The notes: a model not told the origin generated them from the sequence alone. A stretch of DNA of 64,000 bases from Chryseobacterium gallinarum (GCF_001021975.1 NZ_CP009928.1:2046001-2110000), one strand, 5' to 3'; shown: positions 8,945-17,486, counted from the stretch's first letter. Translations and numbers: made by a program.

Positions 8945-9961
8945 TCAATTTAAAATTTCTTTAATTTTTAATTTCGTTTTTTCAGTGGTTAATTGTTGAA
9001 TAACTTTTTCAAGTTCCGGGTATTCTTTCATCCGCTCCCATTGAACGGCAAATTCTGTAATATTTTGGATACCTTTTTCTACACTTGATATGAAATGTTG
9101 TTTACGTTGGATCAGTCCTCTGAACCCGTAGGCTCCTAAAACCTGTAGGAATCTCATCATTTGAATAGGTTTTACAGCATTTTCCAATTCCATCCTGGTT
9201 TTGGAGTCTTCAAATTGCCGGATATAAAATGTGAGCATTTCGTTTTTAAAATCTTCAGGAAAATTGGCCTTAGCCTGGAAAAGAAAAGAAATAACATCAT
9301 ACATCAACGGGCCTTTCATCGCTGACTGGTAATCAATAAATGAAACTTCATTCTTTTCGTTTACCATAATATTCCTTGCCTGAAAATCGCGGATCATAAT
9401 TCCCTTGGGTTCCAGTCCTTCTACAAGGGTGGCTATACGTTTGAATTCTTTAAGGAGTGCAGATTTATTGTATTCCAGCTCCAGGAAATCCGCCACAAAA
9501 TTTTTGAAATAGTACAAATCATGAATAACAGGAAGCTCATCATAACTTTCGTACTCAAAAGTTTTGGAAAAATCTATTTTCCCCTGAGTCTGAACCTGCA
9601 TCTGAAACAGCTTTTCCAAAGTCTGTTTTACGAGATCCCGTACACGGGGCGACAGATTTTCTTTTGTAATCACTTCCGAAAGGGTTTGTTCTCCCAGAAA
9701 CTCCTGAATGTACATTTTTTTGTCTTCAGAAACGGCGTAGATGGTTGGAGTATTAAGGTGCAGGCCGGAAAAGATACTGGAATAGTAAAGAAAGCTTTCA
9801 TTTTCGGAAATGTTTTCATTATATGTAATAATATACTTTCCGGTATCAGTTGCAGCCATAAAATTAACTCTCGCAGAGCCGCTTTGCGCTAAGGTGATGA
9901 ATTCGGAAGATTTTTTACCTACCTGGCTTTCAAAAAATCGTTTTGCGTTTTCAGAAATCAT
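8945..9961 (-). CDS. AmgK-like sugar kinase (aminoglycoside phosphotransferase fold)
   Basis: This 338-residue cytosolic protein has an APH-type kinase fold. The catalytic loop reads IRDFQARN (Asp192, Asn197) and the metal-binding segment IDYQSA (Asp210). AmgK enzymes phosphorylate MurNAc or GlcNAc at the anomeric carbon, and the matching nucleotidyltransferase MurU uses the product; a MurU-like gene lies two genes downstream. The usual catalytic-loop His (HxD) is replaced by Ile190, although Asp and Asn remain. The gene has a TATATTTG -7 box 10 bases upstream of its ATG. It is separated by 137 bases from the RapZ-like gene, so internal promoters are possible. Kinase fold is firm; substrate is inferred from context. 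Confidence 0.75.
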   Translation of the reverse strand: MISENAKRFFESQVGKKSSEFITLAQSGSARVNFMAATDTGKYIITYNENISENESFLYYSSIFSGLHLNTPTIYAVSEDKKMYIQEFLGEQTLSEVITKENLSPRVRDLVKQTLEKLFQMQVQTQGKIDFSKTFEYESYDELPVIHDLYYFKNFVADFLELEYNKSALLKEFKRIATLVEGLEPKGIMIRDFQARNIMVNEKNEVSFIDYQSAMKGPLMYDVISFLFQAKANFPEDFKNEMLTFYIRQFEDSKTRMELENAVKPIQMMRFLQVLGAYGFRGLIQRKQHFISSVEKGIQNITEFAVQWERMKEYPELEKVIQQLTTEKTKLKIKEILN

Positions 9962-9971
9962 AATATGGAAA

Positions 9972-9979
9972 CAAATATA
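9972..9979 (-). promoter_or_regulatory. -7 promoter box for the AmgK-like gene
   Basis: CAAATATA on the plus strand reads TATATTTG on the minus strand, a full match to TAnnTTTG, 10 bases before ATG 9961. No clear TTTG -33 element was found. Confidence 0.5.
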
Positions 9980-10209
9980 CTAATTTAACATGAGTTGGTA
10001 ACCAGAGATAATTATTATGGAACTGAAGCTTTGGAGATAAGGATGGAGAATCCAAGAAAGAAAGTGCTTTGTGAAAGTGTTGATGTTTTTTTTGATGGCT
10101 TTTCCTTGTTTTAATGATGATTTTATAATATTTGAAATAATCAGGAGTTCTGCACGATTAAAATTTGAGTTTATTATTCCAAACTCAGGATAATTTACAG
10201 TTGAATTTT

Positions 10210-10217
10210 TATATTTG
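10210..10217 (+). promoter_or_regulatory. -7 promoter box for xrtF, predicting a leaderless start
   Basis: TATATTTG ends four bases before the ATG at 10222. A transcript from this box would begin at or next to the start codon. It also excludes the longer reading of the gene from 10165. Confidence 0.5.
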
Positions 10218-10221
10218 TATT

Positions 10222-10752
10222 ATGTTAAAAGACTTTAAGCCCGTATTAGGGATATTGTTGCGTTTCATCATCATTTATCTGGTGTTGCTTTTTGCATATC
10301 AATCCTACCTTAACAGTGAAAAAGGTTTGGGGCTGGATTCTTTTTCAAGAATTATCGCAGACCAGGTCAGCTATCTGCAAAATCTTATCAACTTCCCGAC
10401 GGAGCTTTATGATGATATAAAAAACGAACAGGTTTGGTTTTATGTCAAAAAGCAATACACGACAAGGATGGTGGAGGGGTGTAACGCTGTCTCTGTAATG
10501 ATTCTTTTTGTATCTTTTGTTTTTGCCTTTTATAAGGGTTTAAAAACTTTTATTTTTGCCGGAACAGGACTTGTTATACTGTACATTATGAACCTTTTGA
10601 GGATTGTGGGGCTTAATGTTGTAATGGCAGATCATAAGGAATATGGTAAAATGTTCCATGATTTTATTTTTCCGGCGGTAATCTATGGGAGTGTCGTTAT
10701 TCTTTGGCTCATCTGGATTAAATTCTTTGCTTTAAAAAATGAAAATGCTTAA
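10222..10752 (+). CDS. xrtF: Exosortase F (XrtF), membrane transpeptidase-type sorting enzyme
   Basis: This 176-residue integral membrane protein has about five hydrophobic segments. The exosortase triad is present: Cys87 in VEGCNAVS, Arg126 in NLLRIVGLN, and His145 in MFHDFIFP. Exosortases act in the cytoplasmic membrane and process proteins bearing a short C-terminal hydrophobic sorting tail. XrtF is the flavobacterial form. Unlike EPS-linked exosortases it stands outside a polysaccharide locus here. The downstream gene overlaps it by 14 bases and encodes the usual XrtF partner protein. The start ATG 10222 is supported by the promoter box immediately upstream and by a normal N-terminus (MLKDFKP). 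I found no protein in this window with an evident exosortase-type tail. Confidence 0.88.
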   Translation: MLKDFKPVLGILLRFIIIYLVLLFAYQSYLNSEKGLGLDSFSRIIADQVSYLQNLINFPTELYDDIKNEQVWFYVKKQYTTRMVEGCNAVSVMILFVSFVFAFYKGLKTFIFAGTGLVILYIMNLLRIVGLNVVMADHKEYGKMFHDFIFPAVIYGSVVILWLIWIKFFALKNENA

Positions 10753-11176
10753 TTGGTGCCTGGTCATAATAGGTATTTGCGGTCTATTCGGGGTGAGGAT
10801 CCTTGAAGATACCTTATTTTATGATCCTTTTCTTGGTTACTTTCACGAAGCTAATAAAAATATTATGTTTCCTTCCTTTGAGTGGGGAAAACTTATTTCA
10901 GGTTATCTGTTCAGGTTTGCCTTAAATTTAGTGTTTTCCTGTCTGATTATTCAAGGGTTATTTAGAAACAGGCAATGGACAGTTCAGGGAGCGGTTATGA
11001 TGCTCATTGTTTTCGGCATTGCTTTTCCTATTTATTTATATTGTATCTCTGATCATTTTGAGATCGGGTATCTTTTTTCTTTTTATATGAGGAGGTTTGT
11101 GATCCAACCTTTGATTATATTATTGATCGTTCCGATGTTTTATTACAGGAAACAGATGATGAAGCAGGGAAGGTGA
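10739..11176 (+). CDS. Exosortase F-associated membrane protein
   Basis: This 145-residue protein has four hydrophobic segments and a YMRRFVIQP motif near residue 120. A polar RFALNLVFSCLIIQ segment lies in the middle. These features match the small membrane protein that regularly accompanies exosortase F in Flavobacteria. It starts inside the xrtF gene (14-base overlap), so translation is likely coupled; ATG 10745 is a possible alternative start. It probably works with XrtF as a cofactor or substrate-presenting subunit, but its molecular role is not known. It is convergent with the CDF transporter, with only 11 bases between stops. Confidence 0.8.
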   Translation: MKMLNWCLVIIGICGLFGVRILEDTLFYDPFLGYFHEANKNIMFPSFEWGKLISGYLFRFALNLVFSCLIIQGLFRNRQWTVQGAVMMLIVFGIAFPIYLYCISDHFEIGYLFSFYMRRFVIQPLIILLIVPMFYYRKQMMKQGR

Positions 11177-11187
11177 TAAAAGCTGAG

Positions 11188-12183
11188 CTATTCTGCACAA
11201 TGCTTGTCTACACTTGTTACATTTTCTGAAGTCCATTCTACCCGCTTAATAAAGTCTTTTTCCCGGACAGGGCAGTTCTGGATCTGGCAAACAGTACACG
11301 ACACGGGCTTACAGTCATCCATATGAAAATTAAATTCAATATTCCGCTTGATATTATTGGCTAAAAGAAGGATCATTTTTTCCATTTCATTGTGGGCATC
11401 ACGAAGACTGTAATACCAGGGTAAAGTAATATGGGCGTCAATATGGAGATTAGCACCGAATTGCTGGATTTTCATATTGTGGACATCGATCCATTCCGTT
11501 CTTCTGTTTTCTTCTAAGATTTTGATAATCTGGTGCAGGATTTCAGGATCCTGTTCGTCCATAATTCCGCTTAAAGATTTACGGACAATTTTATATCCTA
11601 CACTAATAATGTAAAATCCGAAGGCCAAAGCTACTACTGAATCCAGCCAGAAAATTTTTGTAAAATATACTATGATCAAACTGGCAACAACACCAAGGGT
11701 GGTAATGGTATCTGACTGGAGATGTTTCCCTGAAGAAACCAAGACCAGAGAATTTTCTCTTTCTCCTTTCTTGATAGAAATGTATCCCAGCAGATAATTG
11801 ATTACTGCCGTAGCTGCAATGATCCAGATTCCAATATCCAGCTTACTGAGCGTTTTCCCTACAATAAGACTATGTACTCCTTCATAAATAATCATAAGGC
11901 CGGCAATGGCAATTAGGGCTCCTTCAATTCCCGAAGTGACAAATTCTACTTTCCCATGGCCATAAGGATGATCTTCATCCTTAGGCTTGGCGGCAAGATG
12001 AAGAGAGTAGAGGCCCATAAAGGCACTGATGACATTCACAATGCTTTCCATAGCATCAGAAAATACGGCATCAGAATTGGTAAGTTTCCAGGCTATAATT
12101 TTCCCGATGAAAAGAATGACTCCAAATGCAGCAATGATCCTTTGGAATCCTATTTTATCTTTATGGGTATTTTGTGTGGTCAT
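11188..12183 (-). CDS. Cation diffusion facilitator (CDF) family metal efflux transporter
   Basis: This 331-residue protein has six predicted transmembrane segments and CDF metal-site residues: SDAMES (TM2) and HLQSD (TM5, HxxxD). A cytosolic C-terminal domain follows with VHNMKIQQFGANLHIDAHITLPW. CDF proteins export divalent metals such as Zn, Fe or Mn in exchange for protons. An unusual feature is the Cys-rich tail: after FHMDDC come four more cysteines (VSC, TVC, QNC, KHC) within the last 45 residues, which could bind a metal. An HPYGHGKVEF loop follows TM3. A terminator separates it from asd upstream, and no clear promoter box was seen for it. Confidence 0.9.
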   Translation of the reverse strand: MTTQNTHKDKIGFQRIIAAFGVILFIGKIIAWKLTNSDAVFSDAMESIVNVISAFMGLYSLHLAAKPKDEDHPYGHGKVEFVTSGIEGALIAIAGLMIIYEGVHSLIVGKTLSKLDIGIWIIAATAVINYLLGYISIKKGERENSLVLVSSGKHLQSDTITTLGVVASLIIVYFTKIFWLDSVVALAFGFYIISVGYKIVRKSLSGIMDEQDPEILHQIIKILEENRRTEWIDVHNMKIQQFGANLHIDAHITLPWYYSLRDAHNEMEKMILLLANNIKRNIEFNFHMDDCKPVSCTVCQIQNCPVREKDFIKRVEWTSENVTSVDKHCAE

Positions 12184-12195
12184 ATTGTGTTCGAT

Positions 12196-12231
12196 AAAAA
12201 AAAGAATCTCAATTCTGAGACTCTTTTTTAT
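12196..12231 (-). terminator. Terminator downstream of asd
   Basis: AAAGAATCTCA (12201-12211) pairs with TGAGACTCTTT (12216-12226) apart from one mismatch. On the minus strand the stem is followed by a run of T. It lies 10 bases past the asd stop. Confidence 0.75.
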
Positions 12232-12240
12232 TTTGTTAGT

Positions 12241-13230
12241 TTATACTAAGTTGTTTGCTACAAGGTATTCTGCGATTTGTACAGCGTTTGTTGCAGCTCC
12301 CTTCCTCAGGTTATCTGCTACAATCCAAAGGTTAAGTGTTTTGGGCTGTGACAGGTCTCGTCTTATTCGCCCTACGAAAACTTCATCTTTTCCTTCCGAA
12401 TATAGCGGCATCGGATAATGGTTGTTTTTAACATCGTCCATGACAATTACTCCCGGAGTTTCGGATAGGATTTTTCTGACTTCGTCAAGATCAAATTCAT
12501 TTTCAAATTCAATATTTACACTTTCAGAGTGTCCTCCCTGAACCGGAACCCTTACCGCTGTTGCTGTCAGATTGAATGTATCATCCCCTAAAATCTTTTT
12601 AGGCTCTTTCATCAATTTGATTTCTTCTTTAGTGTAATCATCATCTGCAAACACATCACAGTGCGGCAGAGCATTTTTGAAAATCTGGTAAGGATATACT
12701 TTTGCAGCATCATTTCCGCTGATTTCACCGTTTAATTGATCTACGGCAGCTTTACCGGTTCCTGTTACAGACTGGTACGTGGAAACGATTACTCTTTTTA
12801 AATCATATTTTTTGTTCAAAGGCCCTAAAACCATTACCAACTGGATGGTAGAACAATTTGGATTGGCAATGATTTTATCTTCTTTAGACAAAACATCAGC
12901 GTTGATTTCAGGAACCACTAATTTTTTGTCAGGATCCATTCTCCATGCTGAAGAATTGTCGATTACCGTTGTTCCTGCTTCAGCAAATAACGGAGCGAAT
13001 TCAAGCGAAGTAGAACCACCTGCAGAGAAGATGGCAATATCCGGTTTGGCAGCTATAGCGTCCTTCATGCTTACAATGGTAAATTCCTTCTGTTTATACT
13101 TCACCTTCTTACCTACAGATTTTTCGGATGCTACCGGAATTAATTCTGTTATAGGGAAGTTTCTCTCCTCCAAAACTTTAAGCATAACTTGTCCAACCAT
13201 TCCCGTTGAACCTACTACAGCTACTTTCAT
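12241..13230 (-). CDS. asd: Aspartate-semialdehyde dehydrogenase
   Basis: This 329-residue cytosolic enzyme makes L-aspartate-4-semialdehyde from aspartyl phosphate with NADPH, the branch point to lysine/diaminopimelate, threonine and methionine. The N-terminal Rossmann motif VGSTGMVGQVML binds NADP. The catalytic Cys126 lies in NPNCSTIQ, and the later RVPVQGGHSESVNIEF holds the substrate Arg and active-site His. Length is standard for the family. It ends at its own terminator and is separated by 71 bases from the small membrane-protein gene upstream on the same strand. No consensus promoter box was found directly before ATG 13230. Confidence 0.97.
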   Translation of the reverse strand: MKVAVVGSTGMVGQVMLKVLEERNFPITELIPVASEKSVGKKVKYKQKEFTIVSMKDAIAAKPDIAIFSAGGSTSLEFAPLFAEAGTTVIDNSSAWRMDPDKKLVVPEINADVLSKEDKIIANPNCSTIQLVMVLGPLNKKYDLKRVIVSTYQSVTGTGKAAVDQLNGEISGNDAAKVYPYQIFKNALPHCDVFADDDYTKEEIKLMKEPKKILGDDTFNLTATAVRVPVQGGHSESVNIEFENEFDLDEVRKILSETPGVIVMDDVKNNHYPMPLYSEGKDEVFVGRIRRDLSQPKTLNLWIVADNLRKGAATNAVQIAEYLVANNLV

Positions 13231-13301
13231 TGATTTAATTAAAAATTTAAGATTAAACTATTTAAATTATAACGCATAATGTATAATTTCTTTTTTTTGT
13301 C

Positions 13302-13739
13302 TTAGGCCCCGAAGACTCTTGCCCAGGGGAATGCAAATGCAAATAAACCTACTGCAATTAATCCCATGATCACTACTGCTAAAGAAATAGTATCATTGGA
13401 TTTCACTTTTTTGTTGACGATGGTCATCAATACCGCTGCAATAAGCATAGAAAATGGATGTTCAACATACTGAAACCTTGAATAAGAATCACTCATTAAA
13501 GTTCCTGCAGACATTGCTGCTTTAACACCTGGAGACACCAACAGTAAGATTATTCCTGCCAAAAATTGAACGTGGAAAAAAATCATTGTGAAAAGAGTTG
13601 TCTTTTTTAAAAACTTGTTTACTTTTCCACTGAAACCAAACATGGTAGCTAAAAGTGCAATGATAAATAATGCAACTAAAAGAAGTTCAAGGTATCCAAA
13701 TCCTTTGTGTGCACTAAGCAAAATCTTGTAAAAATCCAT
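13302..13739 (-). CDS. Small four-helix membrane protein of unknown function
   Basis: This 145-residue protein has four hydrophobic segments (about 14-34, 43-63, 82-100 and 114-138). Polar residues at helix ends include HKGFGYLE near the start and FFHVQFLAG in helix 2; FQYVEHPFSM precedes helix 3. Conserved-looking histidines (HKG, FFHVQ, VEHP) recall small haem-binding membrane proteins, but no b-type motif can be proved. ATG 13739 was chosen because a TATCTTTG promoter box lies 19 bases upstream; the longer frame to 13784 would begin upstream of that promoter, inside a terminator. It is monocistronic or leads into asd 71 bases downstream. Function unknown. Confidence 0.75.
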   Translation of the reverse strand: MDFYKILLSAHKGFGYLELLLVALFIIALLATMFGFSGKVNKFLKKTTLFTMIFFHVQFLAGIILLLVSPGVKAAMSAGTLMSDSYSRFQYVEHPFSMLIAAVLMTIVNKKVKSNDTISLAVVIMGLIAVGLFAFAFPWARVFGA

Positions 13740-13758
13740 AATCCTATTTTTTTGTACA

Positions 13759-13766
13759 CAAAGATA
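13759..13766 (-). promoter_or_regulatory. -7 promoter box for the small membrane-protein gene
   Basis: CAAAGATA on the plus strand reads TATCTTTG on the minus strand (TAnnTTTG), 19 bases before ATG 13739. It begins only a few bases past the upstream terminator. Confidence 0.55.
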
Positions 13767-13772
13767 ACAAAA

Positions 13773-13793
13773 ATCCCGGCTCAAAGCCGGGAT
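13773..13793 (-). terminator. Terminator of the TonB receptor gene
   Basis: ATCCCGGCT pairs with AGCCGGGAT around a short CAA loop. On the minus strand it is followed by TTTTTG. It lies 33 bases past the receptor stop. Confidence 0.85.
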
Positions 13794-13825
13794 TCACATT
13801 TATAAAATCTAATGTTGTTATATTA

Positions 13826-16417
13826 TTAGAAATTGAATGATAAGTTTGCAGTCCAGGTTCTGCCAAATCCGAAATAAACTCTGTTAGTTCTGTCAATTCC
13901 TTTATAGAAGTTATCAGGATTATTAATATATGCATCATATTGCTGCTGATTGTTATTAAAATCTCCCAAGGTTTTAACGTGGTTGTTTGTAGCTCCATCA
14001 GAAATGTAAGTAGTATCAAACAAATTGTAAACATTAGCACCAATTGTGAAATACTTAGAAGTATCTTTCAGTCTTATTTTGTATGATATACCTAGATCAA
14101 ACAGATTATAATCGGGTAATTTTAATGTTCCTTTAGCTTGGTTTTCAATCTTAGAGAAAGTAGTAGCATCAATAGAAGAATACAGTTCACCAACATATCT
14201 CCAAGTACCATAGATATTAAGATCTTTTACTGGCTTTATCGTTGCTCCAAGTGATGCTGTAAACTGAGGAATACTGTTACTGCTGCTTCCTCCAACTTTT
14301 ACACCATCAAGGTATAACGTTGATGTGGTTCCTAGTGGATTATTATTATCATCGAAGTTGGTTCCATTAGCATTACCTTTATATTTATAATCACCTAATG
14401 AGAACATACCATCAAGGTCCAAGAATGCAAAAGGCTTATAAACAGCATCTACTTCAATACCCATGTGTACTTGTGTAACTCCACTGATTTCAGAGTATCC
14501 TGTAATAATACCAACTCCATTAGGCGCTGTCGGGTCTGCAACTTCAAATTGCATTCCTCCCCTTCTCAGCCATCTGTCTTTCCATTCAGTTCTGTATAGG
14601 TTAACATTAGCGTTGAGTTTTGGAGATCTGAAGCCATACCCAACTTCAGCGGAGAATATTTTCTCGTTTGTCAAATTGGAGTTTAATAACTGTTGGTTAT
14701 TAGGATAAACAGAGTTCATGAAAGGCTGCTTACTATAATAACCAATATTGGCAAATACATTATGGTGTGAATCAATATTATAGTTGGCACCTCCTTTAAT
14801 ATTATATCCGAAAAGGTCTTTAAATCCTGTTTTCGTATGAACTGTTTGCCCTTTCAGAGTGCTTCCGTCTTTTACAAAATTATCAATTCTTTGGTAGCTT
14901 TGGTTGGAAACTGATCCTTGTAAAAATGCAGATAGGTTATTTTTGGAATACTCAATTTGTCCAAATGCACTATACCATAGAACCTCACCATCGTTACTAT
15001 ATCCAATTTGCTCATTTAAAGGAGCTGTTTTTCCTCCGAATGGGTTCCAAGAAAGTTTTTTATAGTCGTAGATTTTATTAACTACATATGGGTTAACATT
15101 TGCATTACCTCCTTCTTTATATCCTGAAGCACCATATAAATCTGAAATTACCTGATAGTGATATCCATAGTAATATCTGTCATCAGTACCTATAGAGAAA
15201 TTCCAGTTATCATTAATTTTATGCTGGAAATTTGCTAAAATCCCATACCAGTTATGAGAATTGATACTCGCTCTACGAATTAATGTACTTCCAGGAGCAG
15301 CTGTACCTACATTAACACCTTGGTTGGCTGCAAATATAGCATCATAGTTGAAATGACCCATATTATCATAGAAGCTGGTTATTGATTTTCCTCCAACTTT
15401 ACCTAGGTCACCAACTCCACCACCTCTACCGTTAGACATGTATAATACTGTACTTAGCTTAGACTTTTCGCTCATAGTCCAATCCCAGTTCAACATCATT
15501 ACCGGCTTTGCATAATAATTTGCTCTGTTAGCTAATGCAACTTTTCTTCCCGTAGCATCGGTATAATAACCAAAGTCTGAATTATATTGTCTATATGGTG
15601 TTCCGTCCTGATCGGGATTAAATTTGATGTAATTAGCAATTGTTGGAGCATAAGTTCTCTGATCATGCCATTGAGGAGCTGAAGTTAAAGTAAACTGAAA
15701 GTTATGCTTTTTGTTTGGTTCCCAGCCTAATGCAAAGTAATAGGCATATGATTCATAATCTGTATTTTCAATATAGGTACCTCCAGCCTGTCTGCTCATT
15801 AAAAATGAAGTAGACCAGCCGTTTTCAGATTTGCCGGTATTATAAGCAAATGAAGTTTTTAAATAATCATTATTACCAACTCCTAATCTTATAACCCCTC
15901 CTCTTTTCATATCTGCAGATCTGGTAAGGAAGTTTATTGTTCCTCCTACAGATGCGATAGCTAATTTGGAAGAACCTAAACCTCTCTGTACTTGTAATGT
16001 ACTTGTCACATCTGATAACCCTGTCCAATTAGAGAAATAAACAGTACCGCCTTCCATATCATTAACCGGCATACCATTTACCATGATTGCAATATTTCGG
16101 GATTCAAAACCTCTCATGGTAATACCACCATCACCAAAACCACCTCCTGATTTTGTAGCGTAAACTGATGGAGTCGTGTTCAAAATCTCAGGTAACTCCT
16201 GATTTCCTAATCTTTCTATAATTTGTGCTGCTTTAATAGTAGAAACAGCAACAGGCGTTTTTCTATCTTTTGCGATATCCGTAACACCTCTTAAAATTAC
16301 CTCCTCAATGTCTTTAGACTTAGCTGTAGCAGTGTCCTGAACTTGTTGAGCGTAATAAACACTAGCCGTGGACAAAGTAATAACCGCAGTTAGTATCGAT
16401 TTGTTGATTAATTTCAT
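13826..16417 (-). CDS. TonB-dependent outer-membrane receptor
   Basis: This 863-residue protein has a signal peptide ending near YYAQ (residue 24). A plug domain (about 35-160) has the TPSVYATKSGGGFGDGGITMRGFESRNIAIMVNG-type core, here split as TTPSVYATKSGG and ITMRGFESRNIAIMVNG. The barrel ends in TWTANLSFNF, with a terminal aromatic. There is no N-terminal carboxypeptidase-like domain, unlike the receptor at the left end. Family members import siderophores, cobalamin, sugars or peptides; the plug gives no ligand clue here. The gene has a full promoter and its own terminator, so it stands alone without a substrate-binding partner. Confidence 0.92.
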   Translation of the reverse strand: MKLINKSILTAVITLSTASVYYAQQVQDTATAKSKDIEEVILRGVTDIAKDRKTPVAVSTIKAAQIIERLGNQELPEILNTTPSVYATKSGGGFGDGGITMRGFESRNIAIMVNGMPVNDMEGGTVYFSNWTGLSDVTSTLQVQRGLGSSKLAIASVGGTINFLTRSADMKRGGVIRLGVGNNDYLKTSFAYNTGKSENGWSTSFLMSRQAGGTYIENTDYESYAYYFALGWEPNKKHNFQFTLTSAPQWHDQRTYAPTIANYIKFNPDQDGTPYRQYNSDFGYYTDATGRKVALANRANYYAKPVMMLNWDWTMSEKSKLSTVLYMSNGRGGGVGDLGKVGGKSITSFYDNMGHFNYDAIFAANQGVNVGTAAPGSTLIRRASINSHNWYGILANFQHKINDNWNFSIGTDDRYYYGYHYQVISDLYGASGYKEGGNANVNPYVVNKIYDYKKLSWNPFGGKTAPLNEQIGYSNDGEVLWYSAFGQIEYSKNNLSAFLQGSVSNQSYQRIDNFVKDGSTLKGQTVHTKTGFKDLFGYNIKGGANYNIDSHHNVFANIGYYSKQPFMNSVYPNNQQLLNSNLTNEKIFSAEVGYGFRSPKLNANVNLYRTEWKDRWLRRGGMQFEVADPTAPNGVGIITGYSEISGVTQVHMGIEVDAVYKPFAFLDLDGMFSLGDYKYKGNANGTNFDDNNNPLGTTSTLYLDGVKVGGSSSNSIPQFTASLGATIKPVKDLNIYGTWRYVGELYSSIDATTFSKIENQAKGTLKLPDYNLFDLGISYKIRLKDTSKYFTIGANVYNLFDTTYISDGATNNHVKTLGDFNNNQQQYDAYINNPDNFYKGIDRTNRVYFGFGRTWTANLSFNF

Positions 16418-16458
16418 AATCGTTAGTAATAATTAGATTTAATTTTCTGCAAAATTCG

Positions 16459-16488
16459 CAAAATTAAATTTAACTATTATTAACTCAA
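16459..16488 (-). promoter_or_regulatory. Promoter of the TonB receptor gene
   Basis: On the minus strand TTG (16488-16486) is followed after 19 bases by TAATTTTG (16466-16459), matching both -33 and -7 elements. The ATG is 41 bases further on. Confidence 0.7.
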
Positions 16489-16583
16489 TGTTAATTTTTA
16501 ATCAGTCTTAATAATATTAAGTAATTGATTTACAATTATATAAACAAAAATTGAATTTTTGCATGAAAAAAGTCATGTTGTTG

Positions 16584-16620
16584 TATTTTTAACAAATCAA
16601 GGATGTTTTTGTTAAAAATA
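16584..16620 (-). terminator. AT-rich stem-loop after nadC
   Basis: TATTTTTAACAA (16584-16595) and TTGTTAAAAATA (16609-16620) are perfect 12-base inverted copies around a 13-base loop, 5 bases past the nadC stop. A terminator role fits the position, but the T-run after the stem is poor. Confidence 0.5.
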
Positions 16621-16625
16621 TAACG

Positions 16626-17486
16626 CTATTTCACAGCCTTGAGACTCAGATCAATATTCTCTGCCGAGTGTGTAAGTGCTCCTACGGAGATATAAGTAAC
16701 CCCCGTAGATGCAATTTCTTTAAGCATATCACGGGTAATACCACCTGAAGCTTCAGTTTCGCATGAACCGTTAATCATTTCTACGGCTTGTCTCATGGTA
16801 GGTACATCCATGTTGTCTAACATAATCCTGTCAACTTTTGCATTGATAGCCTCCCGGACTTCTTCAAGATTTCTTGTCTCAACCTCAATTTTTAATTTTT
16901 TCTTGTGAGCCTTAATATATTCTTTAGCCATATTAACTGCATTTGTAATACTTCCGTTATAATCAATATGATTGTCTTTCAGCATAATCATATCATAAAG
17001 CCCATATCTGTGATTGGTTCCCCCGCCTATTGCAACCGCCCATTTTTCACACATCCTGAAATTGGGAGTCGTTTTTCTGGTATCTAAAAGTTTAGTTTTT
17101 GTCCCTACCAATCTTGAGTCCCACTCGTGGGTCAGGGTCGCTATGCCACTCATTCTCTGCATACAATTGAGAAGGAGCCTCTCAGTAGAAAGAATAGATC
17201 TGGCATTTCCGGTTACTATAAATGCTATGTCTCCAACTTTAGCCGCATCCCCGTCTTTGAGAAAGGTTTCTATTTTTAAATTTTTGTCAAAAGTTTTGAG
17301 AATGATTTCAGCCAGTTCCACTCCGGCAAGAATACAGTTTTGCTTTACTAAAAGCTTGGCACTTTGTTGTAAATCTTTTGGTATAGTGGAAAGGGTGGAA
17401 TGATCCCCGTCCTGAATATCTTCTTCCAGAGCGCTTTTTATGAATGCTTTTAATGCTTTTTCGGTAACGTAGCTTGGTTTTTTCAT
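16626..17486 (-). CDS. nadC: Quinolinate phosphoribosyltransferase (nicotinate-nucleotide diphosphorylase, carboxylating)
   Basis: This 286-residue cytosolic enzyme joins quinolinate and PRPP to give nicotinate mononucleotide, CO2 and pyrophosphate in de novo NAD synthesis. It begins with the typical LKAFIKSALEEDIQDGDHST and carries the PRPP and quinolinate site motifs RLLLNCMQRMSGIAT and DTRKTTPNFR, plus MLKDNHID and LDNMD in the barrel. It ends with the ASGGITRDMLKEIASTGV segment. It starts 12 bases after the stop of nadB, so the two consecutive pathway steps are co-transcribed. Length and motifs are complete. Confidence 0.97.
   Translation of the reverse strand: MKKPSYVTEKALKAFIKSALEEDIQDGDHSTLSTIPKDLQQSAKLLVKQNCILAGVELAEIILKTFDKNLKIETFLKDGDAAKVGDIAFIVTGNARSILSTERLLLNCMQRMSGIATLTHEWDSRLVGTKTKLLDTRKTTPNFRMCEKWAVAIGGGTNHRYGLYDMIMLKDNHIDYNGSITNAVNMAKEYIKAHKKKLKIEVETRNLEEVREAINAKVDRIMLDNMDVPTMRQAVEMINGSCETEASGGITRDMLKEIASTGVTYISVGALTHSAENIDLSLKAVK

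Noticed and set aside
10165..10221. An upstream start for xrtF
   Set aside because: The TATATTTG box at 10210-10217 lies inside this extension, and exosortase F begins at MLKDF.
13744..14043. A 99-residue minus-strand frame
   Set aside because: It overlaps the C-terminal coding part of the TonB receptor in another frame and extends over its terminator.
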